Assembly: GCA_938041035.1 (NCBI GenBank)
Contig: CALHYX010000051.1
Span: 1 to 64,000 of the forward strand
Direction of reading: 5' to 3'
Source of the DNA: an uncultured Acidimicrobiales bacterium
GTDB lineage: Bacteria > Actinomycetota > Acidimicrobiia > Acidimicrobiales > SHLQ01
DNA length: 64,000 nt
Both the position numbers and the translations under genes were made by a program. Shown piece after piece: positions 1 to 9,200 of the stretch. The notes under the pieces were generated by a model, which saw only the letters and a program-made list of their open reading frames with translations, did not search any database and had not been told where the DNA came from. How positions within the stretch are numbered: position 1 is the stretch's first letter; each line of letters begins with the position of its first letter.

Positions 1-27
1 CTGGTGCCTGGCACCAGATGGTTCGCG
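1..27. repeat. palindromic intergenic repeat, copy A (cut by window edge)
   Basis: This is the right half and centre of a 37-nt palindrome found in full twice more (36512 and 47462). The half visible here matches those copies exactly: centre T at 9 followed by GGCACCAGATGGTTCGCG. It abuts the stop codon of the DUF2207 gene, so it lies at a gene 3' end as a REP-like element or terminator stem would. Confidence 0.8.
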
Positions 28-28
28 C

Positions 29-1789
29 CTACCAGGAACCGCCGCCACCACCGCCACCGCCACCACCGACGCTTCCGCCCCCGCCGCCGCCTCCACCGCT
101 GGAGGACGGCGCCACCGCGGCCCTGCTCACCGAGGAGTGGATCTTCGAAGCCGAAGCGGCAAAGGCCAAGTCGCGGGCGAAGGAGCCGCGCGACGACTGT
201 TGGATCTCCGTCGACGCCGCTTCGACGGATTTCTCCCAGTGATCCAACTCGTCGAGAGCGACCGCCCAGGCCGTGTACTCGCGCAGCAGACCCATTTCGG
301 CCGCCTGCTTGGCATGTCGGGCCTCGGAGTCGGCGATGAACCGGCGAAACGACTCCACCTGCAACCACAGGCCCGAGCCTCGCGGCGTCCGGGACAACAG
401 CTCCCAGTTGCGCGTGAACACGGCGACGGCCGCACCGGCGAGCACGGCGCCGATCACCAGCAACACCGGCCAACCCGACCGGCCATCGGCGGCACGAGCG
501 GCCGCGATCACGGCCGCGGCCATCCCGCCCAGGAACAGGGGAATGGCCAACAACACGAAGATCGTCCGCCGCGACGTCCCGCGCGAATCCCAGAGCCCAC
601 TCGCTCCCCGCCAACGGTCGAGTTCCGTCCTCAACTCCATGAACCCGGCGGCGAAGTTCTTGTCGTAGCGGCCCAGCGGCACCGAGGTCCGGCCGGCAAA
701 CATGGTGCTCAGCACGCGCTCGACGCCGGGAGGAGCAGCCCGATCGAGGCGGGTCATCTGGGCTCCCGGTTCGGCCGTAATCTCGATCTCTCCGCGCAGC
801 GCCGACTCCATCAGCCACGCCGTCTTGTGCATCTGTTTGAGCTCCTCGGCGTAAACGATGCCGCCGATCGTGGCGCTCACGTCCTTCGGTGGCGCAAACT
901 CCGTCGTCGCCAATTCGTCGAGCTCTTTGAGGTCGATGCGGCGCACCGCCGGCGCTTCGGCACTTTCCAGCGTGGTTGGACCAAACGCCGCATCGGCTGC
1001 GCCTCCCGCCCACACCTGTTCGCGACCGAAACCCCGAACGATGGGCTCGACGAACGCCATGCCCAGCAGGGCCACCAGCGAAGCGATCGCACCCGGTAGC
1101 AACGGGTTGGTCCCCCTGGACTCCGGAGTGCCCGACGGCTCCGTCACCTCGGGGATACTGGCCAACTCCGCGCCGAATTCGGCGAAGATCGACACGCCGG
1201 TGCCCGGTCGAATTCCGGTCACCACCGCCATCACGTGACCTGGAGCGACGGTCTCGAGCTCGCAGCGGTCGGCGCTGCCGATCGCACCCGACACGCACCG
1301 GGCGTCGATCAGCTCGCGATCGGCGAGCAGGTGCATCTCGGCCCGCTCGATCTCCACCCTCCAGCTCGTCCCGACGCTGTTCCACGCGGCCCCATCGGTG
1401 TTGCCCACCGTGTCCAGTTCGTACGCCACCCGGTACCGGTGCAAGCCGGTGATGGTTTGGTCCGGATCACCGATCCGAACCCGCCAGAAGTCGGGGCGAA
1501 TCTCGCTCACCTGCACGTCGTCGGGCGCCGACGCCGACCGCACATCGAAGACGACGTCCGGGCCGAGCTGCGGAATGTCGCGAAAGATGCCGCGCCGGTC
1601 GAGACGACCGAAGTCGTAGTCGATGACCTCCACGATGGCGGCCGGCCCCGAATCGGCCACCGTCGCCGACGTCCATAGCGTTTCGACGCTCTCGCCGTTG
1701 CCGAGGTGCGCGATCCCCGCGACCACCCCGCCGAACAACGCCGCCAACACTCCCAGCCAAATCCAGTTCCGCTTGCGCCTCGCCACCAT
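29..1789 (-). CDS. DUF2207-family predicted membrane protein
   Basis: Membrane protein of unknown function, about 586 aa. After a short basic N-terminus comes a membrane segment (WIWLGVLAALFGGVVAGIAHL), then a beta-rich extracytoplasmic region typical of DUF2207 (about 40-230). A second helix follows near 245-265, a cytoplasmic stretch, two more helices near 430-480, and a C-terminus of glycine runs ending GGGGSW. That Gly-rich tail after the last helices is characteristic of the family. I chose the ATG at 1789 because GGGAGG sits directly upstream and the protein then begins MVARRKRNW, a normal membrane-protein start; a longer in-frame start at 1837 exists. Monocistronic, divergent from the MFS gene. 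Family assignment is firm; function is unknown. Confidence 0.82.
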   Translation of the reverse strand: MVARRKRNWIWLGVLAALFGGVVAGIAHLGNGESVETLWTSATVADSGPAAIVEVIDYDFGRLDRRGIFRDIPQLGPDVVFDVRSASAPDDVQVSEIRPDFWRVRIGDPDQTITGLHRYRVAYELDTVGNTDGAAWNSVGTSWRVEIERAEMHLLADRELIDARCVSGAIGSADRCELETVAPGHVMAVVTGIRPGTGVSIFAEFGAELASIPEVTEPSGTPESRGTNPLLPGAIASLVALLGMAFVEPIVRGFGREQVWAGGAADAAFGPTTLESAEAPAVRRIDLKELDELATTEFAPPKDVSATIGGIVYAEELKQMHKTAWLMESALRGEIEITAEPGAQMTRLDRAAPPGVERVLSTMFAGRTSVPLGRYDKNFAAGFMELRTELDRWRGASGLWDSRGTSRRTIFVLLAIPLFLGGMAAAVIAAARAADGRSGWPVLLVIGAVLAGAAVAVFTRNWELLSRTPRGSGLWLQVESFRRFIADSEARHAKQAAEMGLLREYTAWAVALDELDHWEKSVEAASTEIQQSSRGSFARDLAFAASASKIHSSVSRAAVAPSSSGGGGGGGGSVGGGGGGGGGGSW

Positions 1790-1884
1790 CGCCTCCCGAC
1801 CCAACCGTACCGACCAGCCGAGCGGGTGCCCGGTCACCGACCACTCATCTTTTGCAATCCGCGGCCCGTAACTAGGGTTCGCGC

Positions 1885-3159
1885 ATCACCACATCCGGCT
1901 CATCTGACCCCACGCCCGCGGCGCAGAATCCTCCACCCACGAAACGCGAGCTGTCCTCGATCCCGGCGTTCCGGTGGTTTCTGGCCGGCATCACGTCCAC
2001 CAATATTGGCCAGTTCCTCCAGGGCCTCGCCGCCCCCTTTCTGGTCAAACAGCTCACCGACTCGAACCAATGGGTCGGCGCCGTCTCGTTCGCCGCCCTC
2101 GTCCCCGCAGTGATCGCCACCCCGGTGTCGGGCATCCTCGCCGACCGCATCGATCGCCGGACCATCCTCGTCGTGGCCTACTCCCTGCAGACCATCATCA
2201 CCGGCGCGTACCTGTGGCTCTACCTGGCCGACCAGCTCACGCCCTGGCGATTGTTGGGGCTCGCCTTCCTCTCCGGGTCGGTCGCCGGTTTCCAATGGGC
2301 CCCGATCCAGGCCATGGCCGCGGTACTGGTACCGCGTCGGCTGCTGGTCGACGCCGCCCAGGTCGTCTCCATATCGTTCACCGCCGGCCGAGCGGTCGGC
2401 CCCGCCATCGCCGGGATCATCCTGCGCTTCTCGGGCCCCGGCCTCGCTTTCGCCGGAACGTTCGCCTCCTACCTGCTGGGAGTGGGGCTGCTCAGCCGCG
2501 TGCGCACCGACTGGCAGCCGGGCGTATCGGCAACCGAGCCGTTCCTCACCCAGTTCCGCCTCGGCGTTCGATACGTGCGCGAGCGCCCCGGGCTCCGCCT
2601 GGTCATCGCCACCGCCTTCTGGGTGGCGATGCTCGGCGCGGTCTGGATCTTCGCGCTCACCCCGAGCCTGGCCGAGGATCTCTTCGACGCCGGTGGAGGC
2701 GGCCTCGGCGCCCTCGCCACATGCACCGGACTGGGCTCGGTCGTCGCCAGCATCTTCATCGCCGGTCGGGGCGGAAAGGTCCGCCGTTCAAGAATCGAGA
2801 CCGCGTCGATGACGCTCTACATGACCGGTCTGGTCACCATCGCCGCCACCGGATCGTTGGCGGTCGGCCTGATCGGGTTTGCGATCGCCGGCGGTGCCCA
2901 CATGCTGCACGGGGTCACGATGAACACATCGCTCCAGGTCCAGGCCGACGACGAATACCGAGGCCGGGTGATGTCGGTCTGGCTCACCGCGGTGCTCGCC
3001 GGTCTGCCGATCGGCGCCCTCGTCGGAGGCGCCCTGGCCGACCGGGTGAACATTCAGTTCGTCGTGCTCGGCTCAACCGCGCTGCTCGCCACCATGGTCG
3101 CACTGCAGATGATCGTCCGGGACGGCTTCAAGCCGTTCGACTACGACCCGCAGGCTTGA
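1885..3159 (+). CDS. MFS transporter, MFS_3/EntS-like (start codon not canonical)
   Basis: Major facilitator superfamily exporter, about 425 aa if the whole reading frame is used, with 11-12 hydrophobic helices. The first helix (FRWFLAGITSTNIGQFLQG) and part of the second lie upstream of the only ATG/GTG/TTG in the frame, the GTG at 2110. The frame opens after a TAG at 1873-1875, so translation must start at a rare codon (ATC 1885 or CTG 1951 are candidates) or the true start has been lost. GC3 remains coding-like upstream of 2110, which argues that this region is translated. The helix 2-3 loop carries the MFS signature (GILADRIDRR). Substrate cannot be read from the sequence; the family exports siderophores and drugs. 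Converges on the SDR gene 3 nt away. Confidence 0.75.
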   Translation: MTTSGSSDPTPAAQNPPPTKRELSSIPAFRWFLAGITSTNIGQFLQGLAAPFLVKQLTDSNQWVGAVSFAALVPAVIATPVSGILADRIDRRTILVVAYSLQTIITGAYLWLYLADQLTPWRLLGLAFLSGSVAGFQWAPIQAMAAVLVPRRLLVDAAQVVSISFTAGRAVGPAIAGIILRFSGPGLAFAGTFASYLLGVGLLSRVRTDWQPGVSATEPFLTQFRLGVRYVRERPGLRLVIATAFWVAMLGAVWIFALTPSLAEDLFDAGGGGLGALATCTGLGSVVASIFIAGRGGKVRRSRIETASMTLYMTGLVTIAATGSLAVGLIGFAIAGGAHMLHGVTMNTSLQVQADDEYRGRVMSVWLTAVLAGLPIGALVGGALADRVNIQFVVLGSTALLATMVALQMIVRDGFKPFDYDPQA

Positions 3160-3162
3160 CGC

Positions 3163-3918
3163 CTAGCCCAGATGGGCGGCGCCGCCATCGACCGGGATCG
3201 TGATGCCGGTGAGGAACCGGGCCGCATCGCTGGCCAGGAACACCGCGACCGGACCGATGTCGGTCACCGGGTCACCAAACTTGTGCAGCGGGATCGACGC
3301 CAGCGCCCGCTCGTAGGCCTCGGGCTCGGCTTCGGCGAACGCGGTGACCGCCGGCGACTCCGACTGGGGCAACAGCGCGTAGGTGCGGATGCCATCGTCG
3401 GCCCACTCCCACGCCGCCGTGCGCGTGAGCGTGCGGATCGCCTCCTTCACCGCCGCATACGGACCGCAGTGAATCGGGTCGGGTTTCACCCCCGCCCTAC
3501 TCCCGAGGTTGATGACCACTCCCCCACCCACGAGGTACCGATGACAGGCCTGCATGAGTCGCAGCGTGGCCACGGGACCGGACTGCCACGACCGGTCGAG
3601 ATCGTCGTCGGTCACACCGAGCAACGGCCCCCGCACGACCTCCTGGGCATTGTTCACGAGCACGTCCACCGTGCCGAACCGCTCGACGGTGGCGTTCACC
3701 AGAGCGTCGGTCTCGGCCCGAACTTTCACGTCGCAGCCGATGGCCAGTGCAGCCCCGCCCGCCGCCTCGATCTCGGCGGCCACGGACTCGACCTTGGCGA
3801 CGGTGCGCCCGGCGAGCACCACCGACGCTCCGGCGTCGGCGAAGGCGAGCGCAATGCCGCGGCCCACACCCTGCCCGGCGCCGGTGACGATGGCGGTCTT
3901 GTCGGCAAGCGGGCTCAT
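3163..3918 (-). CDS. SDR family NAD(P)-dependent oxidoreductase
   Basis: Short-chain dehydrogenase/reductase of 251 aa, normal length for a classical SDR. Visible motifs are the Rossmann glycine motif TGAGQGVGRG near residue 12, NNAQ near 90, a serine in INLGSRAG and the catalytic YAAVK. The C-terminal FLASDAARFLTGITIPVDGG is the usual SDR cofactor/tetramer region. Its ATG overlaps the stop of the upstream flavin-dependent oxidoreductase (ATGA), so the two are probably translated as a pair and may act in one pathway. Substrate unknown. Confidence 0.88.
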   Translation of the reverse strand: MSPLADKTAIVTGAGQGVGRGIALAFADAGASVVLAGRTVAKVESVAAEIEAAGGAALAIGCDVKVRAETDALVNATVERFGTVDVLVNNAQEVVRGPLLGVTDDDLDRSWQSGPVATLRLMQACHRYLVGGGVVINLGSRAGVKPDPIHCGPYAAVKEAIRTLTRTAAWEWADDGIRTYALLPQSESPAVTAFAEAEPEAYERALASIPLHKFGDPVTDIGPVAVFLASDAARFLTGITIPVDGGAAHLG

Positions 3919-4904
3919 GCGACGGCCGCCGCGGCTCGCACGGCTTCTCGAAACAGCGGCAACCCGTCGACATAGCGATCGATCTGCTCGTCGACCTGTG
4001 CCGGGGTCAGCCCTTTGACGTGCACCCGGATGTTCACCGTGTCGCAGTTCGACGCGGCCAGCACCGCACCGAGGCGTTCGGCCGTTTCCGCCGCGGTGCC
4101 GCCCGCGATCAACTGGTCGCCCGACCCCCAGTTGGCGATCGCCCGATCGGGGGCGTAACTGCGGTAATGCTCCATCTGCGCCGCCATCTCCCCGGTGGGC
4201 GGTTCGCCGATCCAAACCCGTCGAATCACGATCTTGGCCGCCGTTCCGCCGGCTTCGTCGTAGGCATCGGACAGCTTCTTCGACACCTCGGCCCCCTGCA
4301 ACGAGTCATAGAGCACGGCGAGATCATGTCGGGCCGCTCGTTGCACGGCTGCAACGCTTTGCGTCCCGACGGCCATCGGAAGCGGGTTCTCGCCGAGACG
4401 CCGCACCGCCCGGTCAGCACCAAGCGGGGTCTCGTCGGCCCCGCGCAACGCGGCGACCGTCAGCGGTAACGCGGCTTTGAAACGGGCGACGATCTCATCG
4501 AACGGCACCTCGGCCAACTCGAAGTCCACGGGTAGCGCACCGGCGGCGAAGCCGGCGCCCACCCGCCCGGGATAGGCCGCCTCCAGCCACGCGAGATCCT
4601 CCACGATCAGCGCGTAGGGCTTCATGGGCAACAAGAGCGGACACGGCGCCGCCCACGCCCCCTCCATCGCGTCGAGCAGGAACCCCGCCAACTGCACCGG
4701 ATTGGGCAGATATCCGGGGAAGTCGGCGTGATGTTCGGCCACCATCACCCCATCGAAACCAGCCGCGTCGGCCAGCGCCGCCTGCCGGCGCAGCACCGCC
4801 AGCTGCTCGACGGCGGGGAGATCGTGGGGATACAACCGCAACGAGATCGAACCGGGGGCCAACGGTTGCAATCGGAAATTCGGCGCGGTTTCCCCGTCGG
4901 TCAT
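3915..4904 (-). CDS. LLM class flavin-dependent (FMN or F420) oxidoreductase
   Basis: Bacterial luciferase-like monooxygenase/reductase of 329 aa. The N-terminus SLRLYPHDLPAVEQLAVLRR leads into LADAAGFDGVMVAEHH, the typical first strand and helix of this TIM-barrel family. In actinobacteria many members use coenzyme F420, but the cofactor cannot be decided here. The start at MTDGETAPNF was chosen because it leaves a 65-nt divergent promoter region before the methyltransferase; longer in-frame starts would overlap that region. First gene of a two-gene operon with the SDR, with overlapping stop and start. Confidence 0.83.
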   Translation of the reverse strand: MTDGETAPNFRLQPLAPGSISLRLYPHDLPAVEQLAVLRRQAALADAAGFDGVMVAEHHADFPGYLPNPVQLAGFLLDAMEGAWAAPCPLLLPMKPYALIVEDLAWLEAAYPGRVGAGFAAGALPVDFELAEVPFDEIVARFKAALPLTVAALRGADETPLGADRAVRRLGENPLPMAVGTQSVAAVQRAARHDLAVLYDSLQGAEVSKKLSDAYDEAGGTAAKIVIRRVWIGEPPTGEMAAQMEHYRSYAPDRAIANWGSGDQLIAGGTAAETAERLGAVLAASNCDTVNIRVHVKGLTPAQVDEQIDRYVDGLPLFREAVRAAAAVA

Positions 4905-4969
4905 ACTGGTGGAAGCTACCCGCCCACACGGAGGGTACAAAAAGGGCATACGGCCAGGATGGGAACCGG

Positions 4970-5773
4970 ATGAGTCCACGCGAGCGTTTCGAAGGCGAGT
5001 TTTGGAACTCGACCACCGTCTTGCCGGTCGACCCGGCGCTCGGCGATCCACTCACCGGCCCGGTCAGCAAGCTGTTTCGCCAACCCGAAGTCGGCCTTTC
5101 CGCCAAATGGAACCACTACTTCCATGTGTATGACCGCTTTCTTGGCCCGCATGCCGGCCGCGACCTCCGGGTGTTGGAGATCGGCATTGGCCGCGGCGGC
5201 TCACTCGATATGTGGCGGCGCTTCTTCGGTCCCGGCGCCGTCATCGTCGGCATCGACATTCGACCCGCGACCGCAGCGTTCGAACGCGAGAACGTCCACG
5301 TGCGCATCGGCAGCCAAACGGACACCGATTTCCTGGCCGCCGTAGTCGACGAGTTCGGCCCGTTCGATGTGATCCTGGACGACGGTGGGCACCTCGTGAG
5401 CCAGCAGATCGTGTCGTTTGGGGCGCTGTACCCCACGCTCGCGCTCGACCCCGGCCTCTACATTGTCGAGGACCTCCACTCGAACTACTGGCCCGAACTC
5501 ATCGACGAACGGCCGACCTTCATCGAGCTGATGCATGAGCTGGTGCACGAGCTCCACGAACCGTATTCCCAGGTCACGAGTGCCTTTTCGACGCTCTTCA
5601 CCGGGGCTGAGACCGACGATCGGCGCCTTGCCGACGGTCCGCTCGACGCGGGTCCGCAGGTGGTGACCTCCACCTTTGCCGCGTGGACCCGGGCGATCAG
5701 CTTCTTCGACTCCATGGTCGTCATCGAAAAGGCCGAACGGATGCTGCCCACCCACGAGTCGCTCACCGACTGA
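4970..5773 (+). CDS. class I SAM-dependent methyltransferase, MycE/TylE-like
   Basis: Probable sugar O-methyltransferase of 267 aa. Motif I reads LEIGIGRGGSLDMW (near residue 68), followed by IVGIDI as the SAM-ribose acidic strand. The segments ILDDGGH and IVEDLHSNYW correspond to the metal-binding Asp-Asp and Glu-Asp positions of MycE/TylE macrolide-sugar methyltransferases, so a Mg-dependent sugar methyltransferase is the best guess by family. No antibiotic gene cluster surrounds it, so the substrate may be a cell-surface glycan. Transcribed divergently from the LLM gene and followed by an 8-bp GC hairpin at 5773-5792 without a T-tract. Confidence 0.8.
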   Translation: MSPRERFEGEFWNSTTVLPVDPALGDPLTGPVSKLFRQPEVGLSAKWNHYFHVYDRFLGPHAGRDLRVLEIGIGRGGSLDMWRRFFGPGAVIVGIDIRPATAAFERENVHVRIGSQTDTDFLAAVVDEFGPFDVILDDGGHLVSQQIVSFGALYPTLALDPGLYIVEDLHSNYWPELIDERPTFIELMHELVHELHEPYSQVTSAFSTLFTGAETDDRRLADGPLDAGPQVVTSTFAAWTRAISFFDSMVVIEKAERMLPTHESLTD

Positions 5774-6209
5774 ACGCGGTCTCAACCGCGTTCACCGGGT
5801 GACCGGGCCTGAGCGAAAAACCAGCGCCGCCGAGTACTGCCGCCAGCATCCAATTCCCGCCTGAACCGGACCCGTGTACTCGGCGGCGCTTGTTTCGTTC
5901 CCGCCGCACCATCACCATCGCACGGCCGCAGCCACCGTTCCGTCGGCTGAAGCACCGTCGCACCGTGCGCACCGACACACTCGGCCGGGTGCGCTGAGGG
6001 CCACGACGCTTGCCGCCCTCGGGTCCATTCGGGCCGTACGCCGCGACATCGACCCGAATCGGCCGCAACGCATAGGTCAAACGGCCCTTCTCGGCCCGCA
6101 GCGCCAAGAGATCGCTCAGGCCGAACGGGTTTGGGCACGAAGACGACAGGGAGCGATCGCTCGATCGCGCGACCTCTCCGCCACCCCGCATCACCTCAGG
6201 AGTCCCGTC
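5774..6209. other. gene-free leader with strong inverted repeats
   Basis: Intergenic stretch ahead of the giant surface-protein gene. It holds an 8-bp hairpin over the methyltransferase stop (5773-5792), a perfect 15-bp inverted repeat (5823-5837 with 5876-5890), and GAGCGATCGCTC-type palindromic sequence near 6150. The surface-protein frame is open through this region, but the signal peptide and Shine-Dalgarno place the real start at 6210. No convincing -10/-35 pair was found. Confidence 0.5.
5823..5890 (+). promoter_or_regulatory. 15-bp perfect inverted repeat, possible structured leader or terminator
   Basis: Left arm AGCGCCGCCGAGTAC and right arm GTACTCGGCGGCGCT are exact complements separated by 38 nt, followed by TGTTTCGTTC. 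As RNA this forms a very stable stem with a large loop. It could terminate the methyltransferase transcript or be a regulatory leader structure for the surface protein 320 nt downstream. The large loop and weak T-tract make an ordinary intrinsic terminator less certain. Confidence 0.45.
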
Positions 6210-9200
6210 ATGAAGGCACCGAAACGAGAAGGATCCTGGTACCGCGTGCTCCTCGCGTGGGCCCTGGGGGCGGCCAGTCTGGTCGCCATCCCCGCCATCG
6301 TCGGCGCCGCGCCGGCCAGCTGCGGGGGCACCGTTTTCGAAGACTTCGACAACGACGGTGAGATCGCCGAGGACTACAGCCATGTGGCCGGCAGCTACTC
6401 CAATACCCCTGACCCGGGGATTCCCAACGTCGTCGTCACCGTGGTCGACGCCGCGGGCAACGTCTTCACCGACACCACGAATAGCGACGGCGACTGGGGG
6501 GTCATCGTCGACGACGGCGATTTCCCAATTCGCGTCGAGATCACGCCGCCCGACGGCTACGGCGCCACCCAACGCGGCCCGAACTCCAACACGACCGTCC
6601 AGTTCATCGATGCCGCCGGCGACTGCGACGTCTCCAACAACAACGGCCCGATCGGCAGCGCCGGACTCGCGATTCCCGGTTCCTACTGCGCCACGGTGCC
6701 CGAGCTCGCCACCACCTGCTTCTTGTTCGGCGACGCCGACGGCCACGACGACGAGCCCGCTGTCGTGACCCTGCCCGACGGCGCCGTGGACAACCGCGCC
6801 ATCGACGGCAGCAACTTCCAGGACGACCCGTACACCGTGCGCGCCACCCTCGGCCAGGTCGGCTCCATCTGGGGCATCGATGTCACCGACGACGACGTGA
6901 TCTACGGCGGTTCGTTCATCAAGCGCCACGCCCGCATCGGTCCCAACGGCAATCCCACCACCATCTACGCCATCCCGCCCGGTGGAGCCCCCACCCCGTG
7001 GTACATCGTCGACCCGTCGGCCACCGACCCGCACTCGGGTGCCACCGAAGGCTGGCGCTTCGACAACGACGCCTTCGACGACGTGTACACCCAGGGCCTC
7101 GGCGACGTTGAGCTCAGCCCCGACGATTCCACGCTCTACACCATCGATCTCGGCCGCCGCATGCTGGTCGCCATCGACATCACCAACGCCGGCAGCCCCG
7201 GTGCCGTGACCGAAACCCCGTTGACCGCAGCCAACCTCGGCACCCCGTGCGGCGACGCCGACATTCGACCGTACGGCCTCGGCGTCCACGCCGACGGCAC
7301 CGTCTACGTCGGCGTGGTCTGCTCGGCGGAATCCACCGTCGACACCTCGGCCTTCCCAATCGATCGCAACAGCGGTCTCGACCAGAACGGCAACCCGGTC
7401 GGCGACGCCTCCCAGCTGACCGGCCACGTGTTCTCCTTCGCCGGCGCCGGCTTCACCCAGGTCATGGCCTGGAGCTTCGATGACTTCAATCGCGGCAGCC
7501 AGACCGGCGGCTCCAACTTCCAGGCCCAATCGGACTGGCGACCGTGGGTGTCGCAGTCCCCGTACCAGACCGACTTCACGTCGTTCGGCTGGCCGGACCA
7601 GGGCCACGCGTTCGCCCAGCCCGCCGTCACCGACATCGAATTCGACGGCGCCGACCTGATTATCGGTATCGGCGACCGGTACGGCCACCAGAAGGGCGCG
7701 GACGCGTTCTACCAGGGTGCCGACGGCAACGACTACGGCTCCGGCCAGCCCGTTTCCTCCGGCGATCTGCTCCGCGCCGAACCGGGCGGCCCCGGCTGGG
7801 TCATCGCCCCGGCCCCTCCGGCCGAGCTCTACGAAGACAACTACGGCAGCGGCCACTCCGAAACCGCCCTCGGTGCGCAGGCCCAGATTCCGGGCCGCCC
7901 CTACACCATCTCCGCCAACTTCGACCCGATTCCGGAGGGCAACTCGTGGCGCTCCGGCGGTCTCACCTGGTACGACAACACCACCGGTGAACAGGTCACC
8001 GGCTACCGCCTCTACAGCGGCCACCCGAACTACGTCGACGAAGGCACCTTCGAAAAGGCCGCCGGTATCGGCGACGTCGAAGCCATCTGTGGTCAGGCCC
8101 CCATCGAGGTCGGCAACTTCGTGTGGTTCGACGCCAACCGCGACGGCCAGCAGGGCCCGACCGAAACCGCCATGGTCGGCGTGGTCGTCGAACTGCTCGA
8201 CGCCGCAGGCAACGTTGTCGCCACGACCACCACCGACGCCAACGGTGAGTACTACTTCAACGCCGACAACGTGCCCGGCGGCCTCATCAACGGCGCCGCC
8301 TACACAATCCAGATCGCCCAGGTGAACTACGACGCCGGTGGCGTATTCGCCGACGGCGGCGTGTACGAAGACCATCCGCAGGTCACCAACCCCGACCAGG
8401 GTGGCGATCAGACCGACTCCGATGCGGTGCAGGCCGCCGGCGGTCTGCCCACCATCGCCATCGTGGCCGGCGACGACCCGTCGACCTCGGCGGTCGAGGG
8501 AGCCTCGGATCACACCTACGACTTCGGCTTCGTGCTCGACTTCGACCTTGCGCTCGTCAAGACCTACGTGACCGGCCCCGACGCCTTCGAATCCGGCGAG
8601 ACGGTCACCTTCGACGTGACCATCGTCAACCAGGCCAACACGGTCCAGACGGTGACGATCACCGACTACATCCAGCCCGGACTCACGTTCGACCCGGCCG
8701 ACAACCCGGCGATCTCCGGTGTCGACACCGACGGTGACCCCTTCACCGGAACCTGGACCACAGTCGGCTCCGACGCGGAAATTGCCGTCGATTTCTCGAG
8801 CGCGGTGTTCGCCGAAGGCGATGAACTGACCGTGCCGATCACCCTGCGGATCTCCGACGGCTGGACGGGCAACAACCTGGTCAACTGGGCCGAGATCTCC
8901 AACTTCGACGGTGACGGCAACCCGGACAACGGCGACGCCGCCTCCGGCTACCTCGGCGACATCGACTCCACCCCCGACGCCAACCAGGCCAACGACGACC
9001 AGCCGACCGGCCCCGGCGCGGCCGGCGATGATGTCATCGACAACACCGACGGCGACGAGGACGACCACGACGTCGCCGGCGTACCGCCGTTCTACGACGT
9101 GTCGCTGATCAAGGAACTCGCCCCCGGGCAGTCCTACGCGGTCGATCCGGCCGGCGACCTCACCGGTTCCTTCGCCATCACGGTGAAGAACCAGGGGCCG

